From Coemansia sp. RSA 922 (taxonomy: Eukaryota; Kickxellomycota; Kickxellomycetes; Kickxellales; Kickxellaceae), in NCBI GenBank assembly GCA_027577415.1, contig JANBQS010000412.1:1-18665 (forward strand): a DNA stretch of 18,665 bases. Reading direction: 5' to 3'. Below, one piece after another: positions 6,972-15,034 of this stretch. The position numbers and the translations under genes are program-made. The first letter of the stretch is position 1; every line of letters starts with the position of its first letter. The notes beneath the pieces are model-generated. The model did not search any database and was not told where the DNA came from. It saw only the letters and a list, made by a program, of their open reading frames with translations.

Positions 6972-8860
6972 TGTGTCATGCTGACGCTACTGGCACAGAT
7001 AGCACTCCCTTTTCTTCTTCTGTTGGCTCCAACATGAGTGCGAACTCCTACCCAGCTGTGTGCATTGCAATTAGCTCCTTTGAGAGTGATTGTATCTCCT
7101 CATTTCAATTCCCTGTTATCGTCGCTGGACGGCCATGTGTGGCATTGTTTGACAGTGGCTGCACTGGGATGGTGTTAGGTGAACGATTTGCCGACTCCAT
7201 CCCCATGTCGTTATTAGCAAGCCCCTGGTCCCTCTTTCGGCTTCAGTGGCAGACCAGCACAAAGTGGACACTTCACGCATAGCTGCGCATTTACACATTG
7301 TGGCTGGCCCCACTTCTGATTACTATGATTGTATTGTTGCACCAGTGCGCTATGACATTATTGTTAGTGTCCCCTGGATGATGCACAACAATGCCAATGT
7401 CAATTGGGACCAGTGGCTACTGTGGACGCGTTTTGGTGCTATCTCCGAGTTTGTGCCTGCCTCTCAGGGGGAGGGGAGGGAGCCTGAGGAGCCTGCAATT
7501 GCCTGCATTGACATCAGTCCTCAGGATGAGCTTTGGGAACATGCTGAGGCGTTGTATGATTTACAAGTTGCCATTGTCATCAACTCAGTTGAAGTGCAAG
7601 ATTCCCCTGTTCCCAGTATGCCTGTGCACCCCCTTGCCACCAAGCTCGCCGAGCTGTACAAGGACAGACTGCGTGATGAGCTCCCTGATGAGCTGCCACC
7701 CTGATGCCTCCAGGATCCATGTTTGGAGCTGTGTCAGAAAGCCAAGCTCACCAATCGAGCTGTCTACCATATGTCAGCAGAAGAGACAGCTGGCCTGCGC
7801 AAAGTCCTAGACCAGTTACTTGCGCGTGACCAGAGCTACGAGTGTGATGCAGCATTTGCTTCACCTGCCTTTGTGATCAAGAAGAAGCAGGGTGGCTATC
7901 ACCTGCTTGTTGATATGTGGCAGCTGAATGCAGCAATCAAGGATTTTCCCTGGCCACTTCCCCACATCGGCGACATTTTGGACTGTAGCCAAGGCTGTAA
8001 GTTCTTCTCAGTGTTCGTGTTGGAATTTTACTCCTTTTGCACTATTTCTCTATTTGGTTGGATCTACATTATTCGCTCCTCTCTGATTCTAAAGGGTTCT
8101 ATTCCCTTCTGTGCCTGATTTCTCTGGCCAATCCCTTTCTATCTTAAAAACTCTTCTTTCTTTCCTTCTCTTCTCTCTTGTTTCCTTTAGTCAACAAAGC
8201 TTCATTTTTAACAGTTCGACATGGTCAGCGGCTACCAACAGATGTGCATCCATCCCGAGTTGGAGCCGCTCACAGCATTCCGCTGTCCACTGGGTGTTTA
8301 CACATGGCACACACTCCCCCAAGGCTGCAAGGTCTCTCCGTCGGCATTCTGTCATTTGATGCACTCCATCTTCAAAGACATGCCCTATGTGTGCGTCTAT
8401 CTTGATGATCTGCTGGTTTGCTTGTGCACTGAGGAGGAGCATGCTGAGCACTTGCAACAAGTGTTTGAGGCACTACGTGCTAATTCATTGTATTCAAGCA
8501 GATCAAAAACTAAACTACTCCAGACCAGTGTCAATCATCTAGGCCACGGATTGGACTCTGACAGAGTACATGTCGACCTACACATAATCTCTGCCATCCA
8601 ACACTGACCAATGCCCAAGAATTCCAAGCAAGTCAGACAGCTCCTGGGTACATTTGGATATTGCCGCCATATTATCAAGGGCTAAATGGACATTGCTGCT
8701 CCACTGAACAACCTGTTGGCTCAGACATAGAGTTTGAGAGAACACCTGAGTGTGAGGCTACAGCCAACAAGTTGAGGCAGCATTTGTGCACTGCCCTTAT
8801 TCTGAAGCTGTTCAATAAAGAATGCCTCATGACACCTGTGACTGATGCATCAATCTTCTT
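6972..8860 (+). pseudogene. Ty3/gypsy pol pseudogene (protease, reverse transcriptase, partial RNase H)
   Basis: The aspartic protease active site is visible as ALFDSGCTG at about 7141-7167. A frame change near 7210 precedes the second protease half (YDIIVSVPWMMHNNANVNWD, 7351-7410). After a TGA at 7702 the frame continues into reverse transcriptase: ASPAFVIKKKQGGYHLLVD and PLPHIGDILD, then KFFSV at 8001-8015, where a solo LTR intervenes. It resumes at 8219 in the same frame with MVSGYQQMCIHPE, and the YLDDLL catalytic box lies at about 8398-8415. The insert plus its target duplication is 201 bases, so it preserved the frame. Stops at 8605, 8683 and 8728 and another frame change lead to the RNase H start (PECEATANKLRQ and VTDASIF), where similarity ends. 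Integrase is missing. The element is non-autonomous and dead. Confidence 0.85.
8018..8213 (+). mobile_element. Solo LTR (copia type) inserted in the gypsy reverse transcriptase (LTR D)
   Basis: It is 196 bases, beginning TGTTGGAAT and ending TTTTTAACA, flanked on both sides by GTTCG (8013-8017 and 8214-8218). Removing the insert and one GTTCG makes the reverse transcriptase frame continuous across the KFFSVFD-MVSGYQQ region, which proves insertion. A TGTTGGAAT start is common in Ty1/copia LTRs. The pyrimidine-rich 3' half resembles in style the leader of the copia element at 8861-9036, although I could not align them firmly. With no internal region left, it most likely arose by recombination between two LTRs. 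Confidence 0.9.
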
Positions 8861-9036
8861 AGTCATTTCCATATTTCTGGGTTTGGGTAAAACTCTTCTC
8901 AAGGTACAGTTCGACTCTAGTCTAATTCTGTCATTGTCTCTTCCAACTTTTGCATATAACTCCATTACATTATCAGCATATTTTGCTCCTCTCTTATTTC
9001 TTCTTCTCTTTTCTTTTGTGTCTCATATCCTAGACA
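8861..9036 (+). other. Leader of the copia element (5' region, possibly LTR remnant)
   Basis: This lies between the end of gypsy RNase H similarity and the copia gag ATG. It is pyrimidine-rich, especially 8990-9030, with no start codon in frame with gag. Its last bases (catatcctagaca before the ATG) recur in degraded form in the inverted copia fossil upstream of that copy's ATG, so it belongs to the copia family. I see no TGTTGG start and no clear primer-binding site, so a complete 5' LTR is not present. Confidence 0.5.
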
Positions 9037-10748
9037 ATGGATGCGATTATTGTGAACATAGAAAAGTTCGATGGCACAGGGAACTTTGACATCTTGAAAA
9101 ACAACGTTTCTCTTGTGCTCTTATCAAAAAGCCTTGAATGTTGTGTAGAGTCGGACCTGCCTATCCTGGACAGAAGTACTGGCCGATTCGTATTCAATCC
9201 TATAGACTCGATGGCAGATGCTTCTGCATCTCTTATCATTTGTGGCTGTCTGTCAAACGATTACAGGGGCCTCTTACTTGATTCAACTGTGTACAAACTC
9301 TGGGTCGAGTTCAACAATCTTTTTAACTCGGCTAGGTTAAGCAATATTGTCATGCAATTTTGTCTAAGCTGTTGGCCTGCAAGATGCAGCCTGGGGACAA
9401 GCAGGGTCGCACGTTTACGGCCCAGCTCAAGTCCCTTTCCTCAGACATGCAGGCTTCGGAGCTGACTCATGCTCAGCTCATGGCACTGATCTACATTTCA
9501 GCACTGAACGACGAGTTTAGGTCTGTTGCGACCTATTTTGGGGCAATGAGGCCCTCGTCGTTTACTCTCAACAGGGTGGCTAACATGGTTTGTGAGCACA
9601 CGGACACCCTACTGGCTGGCATTGATCAAGACTTGGAGTCGTTTGCTGGTGCCTCTCATAACAGTGGGAACATTGTTTGCCAGTACTGCAAGAAGTCAGG
9701 TCATATGGCAGACAAGTGCTTTGCAATTGCAAACCTCAAGAAAGAGCCGAAATCGGACGACTTTGGCAGCAGCAGCAAGTACACCAATGGCAGTGATAGT
9801 GGTAACCCCAAGAAACCACACCACAAGCCCAAGAAAAACACTTTCAGTGTCAAAATTGGTGGAATCTTGATTCTGGCTGCACACTCCGCTGCATCTTCAC
9901 TCCTTGACAGGCCGGATGCCTGGCTGCTAGATTCTGGTGCGAACGCGTCTAGCTGCAACTCACACGAGCTATTCACTGAGCTTCAAGGATACTCGGGCAA
10001 GATTATGACTATGAGTGGTGACCATGTCAACATCAAGGGCCATGGTACTGCGTCGATTAGCAAGGATAGCAACGACATTGGCATCGACAACGTTTTATAC
10101 ACTCCAGATGCCGCAATTAACCTATTGTCGGTATCACGTCTAATAGAGAGTGGTCTCGATGTGCTTTTCAGCAAGGGACATGCATACGTGTACAAGGACA
10201 GTGCTCCTTTGATGGCAGTCAAGGCCAAGAACGGACTGTTTGCACTCACAGCTGACAGTATACGCGATTCAGTGGCTTTGGCCTCAGCTCCCAAGATCGT
10301 TGACAGTTCAGATCTGGTTTCAGTGCCTGCAGTCGCAGGAGCAACAGATGCACAAGGTAAGGACATCATGCCAACATTTGCCCCTCATTTGCCCTCTCCT
10401 ACTGTCTCAACTCCCACTAACTCCACTTCTAGACGCCCATCTTTAACTCTTTCTGCTCTTGATGCCCATCTTCGTTTTGGCCATGCCTCGCCCAAGTATA
10501 TCAAGGTTTTCTGCCAGATTGCTAATATTGGCATAACAGGCGATTTTTCTTTCTTTTGTCCTACTTGCCCTAAGGCAAAGCCTGTGTCACAGCCCTTCTC
10601 TGGCTCCCTGGCCAGTGCTAATAGACCTCTTCAAACTATCCATTCTGATGTTGGCATGATGTCTGTACCTAGTGCTGAGGGGCACAAGTACTTTGTTTTC
10701 TTCACTGATGAGTACTCCTGTGTTGTTTCTGTTGGCTGCAACGTCTGA
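9037..10748 (+). pseudogene. Ty1/copia gag-pol pseudogene (gag, protease, integrase start)
   Basis: An ATG at 9037 opens MDAIIVNIEKFDGTGNFD, a typical copia gag start. The frame shifts once at about 9358-9361 (ATG CAA TTT then TTG TCT AAG), consistent with loss of one T from a T5 run. The second frame then stays open to 10748. It includes a CCHC knuckle CQYCKKSGHMADKC (about 9678-9719), protease motif WLLDSGANASSC (about 9922-9957), the pre-integrase zinc domain (LRFGHAS, later CPTCPKAK), and the integrase start HSDVGMM...YFVFFTDEYS. Copia identity ends at about 10729, and the last codons belong to the inserted LTR-like sequence. The frameshift and truncation make it non-functional. Codon use is clean and stop-free otherwise. 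Confidence 0.88.
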
Positions 10749-10953
10749 AGTCCGGCCGATCCCCCAGCACGCTCAGCATGTGAAAGCAGCCTCAACAAGA
10801 AGACTCAACCACAGACAGCTACAGGAACTTCTGGGCGAGCTATAAAAGCAGGACAACATGAGGGGACAAGGAGGAGGCTTTCTTGGTCTAGACTTGAGGA
10901 TATTTTCTTGGAATAACACCTTTTAAGCACCTCTTGTAGCCACAGCTAATAGG
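10730..10953 (+). repeat. LTR-like sequence replacing part of the copia integrase (LTR C)
   Basis: It begins TGTTGGCTG, directly after the integrase motif FTDEYS, and carries a block (about 10794-10856) resembling the gypsy LTRs at 5788 and 11278. Unlike them it keeps a TATA box, TATAAAAG at 10840-10847. Copia integrase sequence resumes at about 10954. The left flank is GTTTC; I found no matching GTTTC on the right, so a clean insertion with target duplication is not shown. About a hundred codons of integrase are missing at the junction. The right border is approximate. Confidence 0.5.
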
Positions 10954-11062
10954 GACAGTATGTCAATGCTCACCAGATGCACGCATTTGGCTGCTTGGTC
11001 GAGTGTGAGTACCCTGTGGACATGCGACCCAAGTAGGGTCAGCGCATTTTTAGTACTAAATA
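10954..11062 (+). pseudogene. Fragment of copia integrase C-terminal region
   Basis: The frame gives GQYVNAHQMHAFGCLVECE, then YPVDMRPK, a TAG at 11035-11037, then GQRIFSTK. The HAFGCLV...RPK...IF pattern is the conserved segment just after the copia integrase core, where copia proteins have FGC followed by a basic stretch and a GIFLGY-like motif. It is in the same orientation as the 9037 element, so it is most likely the distal part of the same copy. It is disrupted by stops and too short to be functional. Confidence 0.6.
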
Positions 11063-11277
11063 GATTGTACCATTTTGCAAATAACATTCAACTGACAATA
11101 TGCAAAAGTGCTGTATCAACGGACCTTCTAAGAAACCCGGCCAAGAGCATGTCTTCTGCTGACTGCTAGCCCTAATATTGATCCAATTATTTTACTACTG
11201 TACCAGCTAAAAGACATCAGTTGCTTCTAACCTGACCTCACACAAGAACTCTAAACAGAACACTCTCCTGTCCACTG

Positions 11278-11471
11278 TGTTGGCTAAACTTCTAACCAGG
11301 TGTCAACTACTTCAATTGCGCCAACTACGAGGAGAACCAACCAACGTTTACAGGGGCTCTTGGTGAGGCTCAAAGCTAGACAACACAACGCAATATTTAT
11401 CTTACATCATTTAGCTTATTTTCCCTCTTCACCTAGTACACAAACGAATTTATTGACAATTTTCTTCCCCC
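11278..11471 (+). repeat. LTR remnant related to the gypsy 5' LTR (LTR B)
   Basis: It starts TGTTGGCT and is about 194 bases long to a CCCCCA. It aligns with the LTR at 5788: the core 11320-11363 matches at 38 of 44 positions, and the ACAACACAACG and AATTTATT blocks further on also match. No purine-rich polypurine tract precedes it, and no target duplication (left flank CACTG) was seen. It may be the 3' LTR of the broken gypsy element or a separate solo LTR. The end is approximate. Confidence 0.6.
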
Positions 11472-12540
11472 AATAGTTATTTCAACTCAATGTATTAAAC
11501 CAGTTTACTTTTATCTTGTTTCAACCTTGGTAATCCACCAAAATTTACACGTATACTACTATTGTATCGTTGTAAAGTTGCAGATCAGATTTAATACACT
11601 TGTGTGTGCGAAAACAAACAAGGAGACAAGAGATGAAACACAGATGCAAGTAATGGGCAAGCGCGAGTGAGCTAGAGGTTCCCGAAACGTCAAGAGTGCA
11701 TTACTGCCAACGTAGTAGACATTAATACTAGGTCAATATAAAATAAAAGAGCAACAGTTCAGAGCTCTACCATCCGCTCCAACAACCTCCTATTGGGGTC
11801 CTTGTTGGCCCAGAAGAAGAGGTTAGCCCATTTTTGGAGAATCTGGCCAACAGCTGAAGTTTTGTTTTATGACAAACAGTCTCAAACTGAAAGGACCAAA
11901 TACAGAGATTTGCTAATATTAAACTGTAGTTCCGATACAAAGAATGTGTTTGCATGCTACTAGCTGTCAGTTGAGTGACAAAGAGGGAGAAAATATTATT
12001 ATAGTGGTTTGCAAACAAGATGAGGTGAAGAGAGATGATAAAAGATGTAAGGCAGATATTGGTCCTCTGTCACGAAACGAGGCAAACATGCTTTTCAGAA
12101 CACAAGTGGTGTGGTTGTAACATTGCATTTTGACAGCTATATAAAAGAGTTATTTTTATGTTTTACGAAATGAAATTTTTACCATCACTTTGGTAGCAGT
12201 TGGTCGTGCTAATATAACACTATACCCACTACATAGCTTGCCTATGTCGTGTATAATGCCTGGGATCTGAAACAAGATGAGCAGTGCCATTTAATTTGAT
12301 GTCACTCTTTCTGTCATACCAATAAAGTAATAATGGGGGCCATCCAATAAGACTGCAGGGCCAAGTTCAAGCTATAATGGCATAAAAATGTGTAGTAGCC
12401 TTATTTCTTGTCATATTACTACGATATCAGTCGCTCAGCATGACTAGGTAGGAGGTATTTGGGGACAATGATATCATTATAATTATAGACAGGGCCAAGA
12501 ATATATATGCATACTCATTGACATTAAAGCTTAACGTCTG
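11472..12540. other. About 1 kb of AT-rich intergenic sequence, no supported gene
   Basis: Most of this stretch has frequent stops in all frames and no recognisable domain. One minus-strand stretch of 34 codons (11861 to 11759, ending ERMVEL-stop) looks protein-like but has no start, upstream exon or known family. Near 12515-12533, on the minus strand, a short block resembles the start of the copia gag fossil, possibly another tiny remnant. The AATAAA signal of the adjoining minus-strand gene lies at 12548-12553. Confidence 0.45.
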
Positions 12541-12560
12541 TAACCGTTTTATTAATTTTG

Positions 12561-14474
12561 CTACATAGAATTACTTTGCTGCATTTGGCTATTTGACAGA
12601 GGTTCGAGTGGCACATAGACATGTCGCTTGCTGTGTTTCCTGGTGATATTCGCAATGATTGCATGGTCACCATGATGTGGATTATAAAATGCCACATGTA
12701 CGCCGGCAAGGTAGGTGCCATTAGCACCAGTCGTACTGCTATCGCCGCTTTCGATGCGTGCTAACGAGTCGCTTGTTAGAAAGCGCTGGTCGTAAGAATA
12801 ATCTTCGGACTTTGCTAATCCGTATATAAGAGATATGTCGTTATGCGCGAGCCCCCTGCCAACAATGCTTGCTCGACTACCATCGACATGGGGTATATGT
12901 CTGCTTGGGCGAATACAACTAGATTCGACTTCCACGTAAAACTCGTGTTCACTGACTTGTGGTCGAGTTCTCCTTGCATGCTCGCGAACCCAAAGGACGG
13001 AAAATATCGACGTGAGTATCAGGCACTGACCCAGTTTGTACAGTACTATAACTGCCACATAGCCTGCAACTGTGAATTGCGCAGGGGACGCCATGACAAC
13101 GCTCATGACCACAATAAAAGTACAGCCAATAATTGCTACAATACATAGCACAGTTACATTGCGAAGCGCCTTCTTGGTATGCGTAGATATGGCAATAATG
13201 GTCGTCCGTCGCAGGAAGGACCACACCAAGTATCCGAGCAGAACGGTCTGTAGGCCAAAGATAGTCGGAACCTCATAGGCAATAACCAAATTGGCTATCA
13301 TCAAAAACTGGTACGACTCTGCGGCAAAGGCCCACAGCTTGATCAAGATAGACAGGGAGACGACAATGGCGGCGATGTAGTGTACTACGGAGTGATGTCG
13401 CAGTATTGATTCCTCGCAGTGCAGCTTTTCGACTATCGATCCCCAAGCAACAAGAAAAAGCGTAAATATAACATAACCAACGATCCACGACGCGTAGGCG
13501 GCCATCTGCAATGCACGGTTGTTGATATCGTAAGGCTGTAGCACCGTGAACACAAGCAAGTACCCGATAGCAGCAATGTACATTAGTATGCGCCGGTTCC
13601 ACGCAGTAAGTGTGCACAGCACAAGCACGGTCTCCCACAGCGTATAAAGCACAAGGCTTCCCGAGGCCAACAAAAAGATGTACTTTTGCGCGGCGAAACC
13701 AGCCGAGTCGAAGAGTGCGTTCCACGGACTACGGTCAATAAGCATGGTAATAGTTGCCCTGCGAGCCCCAACATCTGGCGGGAGGCGATCTATAAGCGAC
13801 TTTGCTGTGTAGTCTGCGACAAGCATTATGTGGACAGCAGAGTTGAGCACCTCTAGGTCTCCGTAGGGCTCGACAAGTGGGCTGCCAAATGTGCGATGTC
13901 GGCTATCAACTGCGCTGCCAAATACGACTCCACGAATGCCTCCCTTGCCAAAGCCGCCTGCGCTAACAAAAAGCTGGTATATCTGAGCGAAGGAAAAGCA
14001 GCCAGCTGCTACGGCATCTTGCCACACCACTACAACTGCTAGATTAGGTTGCAAAACCTCTTTTAAGCTCGAACGGGCGGAGAGGCTGTTGATATCAAAA
14101 GTACATCCCCGCGCTAGCGGAGCTCGCACTGGCACGAGGTTTTCGCCGAATAGGCCAGGCGTGTGCGTGTTCAGCGTATAGCCTGTTAGCGTGTGTTTCT
14201 TCCAGACAATGTCGGCGACCGATTGTCTAGGCAGCATTAAAAGAGCTAATATCATTATGAGCGCAATATGCCAATGACTGCGATCCACGTCTGGAGACCT
14301 GGCCGACCTTGGCGGTGTGGATTGCGCATATTGAGCAATATCGTAGCGTCGTAACAACAGACAAGGCGTCAGATAACAGGTAGGCATTAGTGAGGAAAGT
14401 GAGGAAAGAGGTAAAGTGATCGTGTGGATAATTGTCGTATTTATTACATTGACTTGTAAGGCAGAAGAAAGCAT
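12561..14474 (-). CDS. Seven-transmembrane protein with an N-terminal PA-like ectodomain
   Basis: This is one open frame of 637 codons from the ATG at 14474. A hydrophobic segment at 67-87 (IALIMILALLMLPRQSVA) followed by Asp-Ile looks like a cleavable signal or anchor; the 66 residues before it are poor and the true start may be internal (Met30 or Met74). Residues 88-262 form the luminal or extracellular part. Within it, LAVVVVW, then CFSFAQIYQLFVSAGGFGKGGIRGVVFG (about 145-186) is arranged like a protease-associated (PA) domain. Seven hydrophobic spans follow at about 265-288, 295-315, 323-347, 365-385, 393-420, 439-461 and 467-497. A 140-residue Ser-rich cytoplasmic tail ends the protein. 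This topology suits a receptor with N-terminus outside, but I see no hallmark of a named GPCR class, so ligand and partners are unknown. An AATAAA (12553-12548 on this strand) lies just past the stop. Confidence 0.85.
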   Translation of the reverse strand: MLSSALQVNVINTTIIHTITLPLSSLSSLMPTCYLTPCLLLRRYDIAQYAQSTPPRSARSPDVDRSHWHIALIMILALLMLPRQSVADIVWKKHTLTGYTLNTHTPGLFGENLVPVRAPLARGCTFDINSLSARSSLKEVLQPNLAVVVVWQDAVAAGCFSFAQIYQLFVSAGGFGKGGIRGVVFGSAVDSRHRTFGSPLVEPYGDLEVLNSAVHIMLVADYTAKSLIDRLPPDVGARRATITMLIDRSPWNALFDSAGFAAQKYIFLLASGSLVLYTLWETVLVLCTLTAWNRRILMYIAAIGYLLVFTVLQPYDINNRALQMAAYASWIVGYVIFTLFLVAWGSIVEKLHCEESILRHHSVVHYIAAIVVSLSILIKLWAFAAESYQFLMIANLVIAYEVPTIFGLQTVLLGYLVWSFLRRTTIIAISTHTKKALRNVTVLCIVAIIGCTFIVVMSVVMASPAQFTVAGYVAVIVLYKLGQCLILTSIFSVLWVREHARRTRPQVSEHEFYVEVESSCIRPSRHIPHVDGSRASIVGRGLAHNDISLIYGLAKSEDYSYDQRFLTSDSLARIESGDSSTTGANGTYLAGVHVAFYNPHHGDHAIIANITRKHSKRHVYVPLEPLSNSQMQQSNSM

Positions 14475-15034
14475 TAAAAGGCCGGATACAAAAAAGAGGC
14501 GCTCATTTTCGGGGTTATAATTGTGTATACCTGAGGGGAAGGGGTTGTTTACAGGGCCACCAAAAGCAAATAGGCCCGCTAATTACATCAAGCATGAGCA
14601 TTGTGCAAACACAGGCCAAGCCTCTCTCTTGTCGGAGATATTCTGCAAGATTTTGGCTCAAGACTGTTGCATTGTTCAAACGCGAATGAAATAAAAGTGA
14701 GCACTCAGACCAACTAGCAGCAGCCACCATTGCGGGGAAAGCCAGACAACAAGCGTCGTTGTCAGTGGCAAACATGGATGCGCCACAGGTCTAATATGGA
14801 AATGTTGCTTCTGGTACAGCGTCGCGCATAAAGTAAACATGCAAAAGTTACCGAAACAGTGCGACAACAGAGCCTTCTTCTCCCTATTTGCCAAAGCGCC
14901 CGTGCAAAAGGCTCAAGGTGGCTATGCCGTACACATATTCAAATGCGGATGAGCGCTTATCCACTTGGCGTGCAGAATATGTGCTGCCGCCCTCGATCAG
15001 CTGCGGCATGCGGGGTTTATCAACAGACCTGCAT
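14475..15034. other. Intergenic region: 5' flank of the 7TM gene and 3' flank of the DUF726 gene
   Basis: These 560 bases lie between two minus-strand genes and should contain the promoter of the 7TM gene and the terminator of the DUF726 gene. Short open frames exist on both strands, but none shows a recognisable motif or biased composition. I see no tRNA cloverleaf, repeat or clear TATA element. Confidence 0.5.

Larger units (their letters stand above)
5788..8860 (+). mobile_element. Decayed Ty3/gypsy LTR retrotransposon, 3' truncated
   Basis: The parts appear in Ty3/gypsy order: 5' LTR, gag with a CCHC zinc knuckle, aspartic protease, reverse transcriptase with YLDD, and the beginning of RNase H. 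The integrase and the matching 3' end are absent. RNase H similarity stops near 8858, where the leader of a copia element begins. Several in-frame stops and at least three frame changes show that it is no longer functional. A 196-base solo LTR interrupts the reverse transcriptase at 8018-8213. Confidence 0.85.
8861..11062 (+). mobile_element. Broken Ty1/copia LTR retrotransposon
   Basis: The domains appear in copia order: gag, CCHC knuckle, protease, the HHCC zinc domain and the start of the integrase core (9037-10729), then a piece of the integrase C-terminal end (about 10954-11062). Between the two pieces, LTR-like sequence replaces roughly 100 or more residues of integrase. Reverse transcriptase and RNase H are not seen. 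The gag-protease part is open for 462 codons, so this copy is younger than the gypsy element it truncates. Confidence 0.8.

Noticed and set aside
8906..8916. ACAGTTCGAC shared between the copia leader and the right junction of the solo LTR
   Set aside because: Ten bases, part of it the target duplication from gypsy sequence; flanks do not match, so it is taken as coincidence.
12511..12528. 18-base near match to 5326-5343 (17 of 18 bases)
   Set aside because: It overlaps the copia gag start in the fossil and might be a second remnant, but the match does not extend clearly and one such match could arise by chance in AT-rich DNA.
14531..14600. GGGCC...GGCCC pairing as an RNA hairpin or tRNA-like element
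   Set aside because: Only a short stem is possible and no tRNA box A or box B pattern is present.
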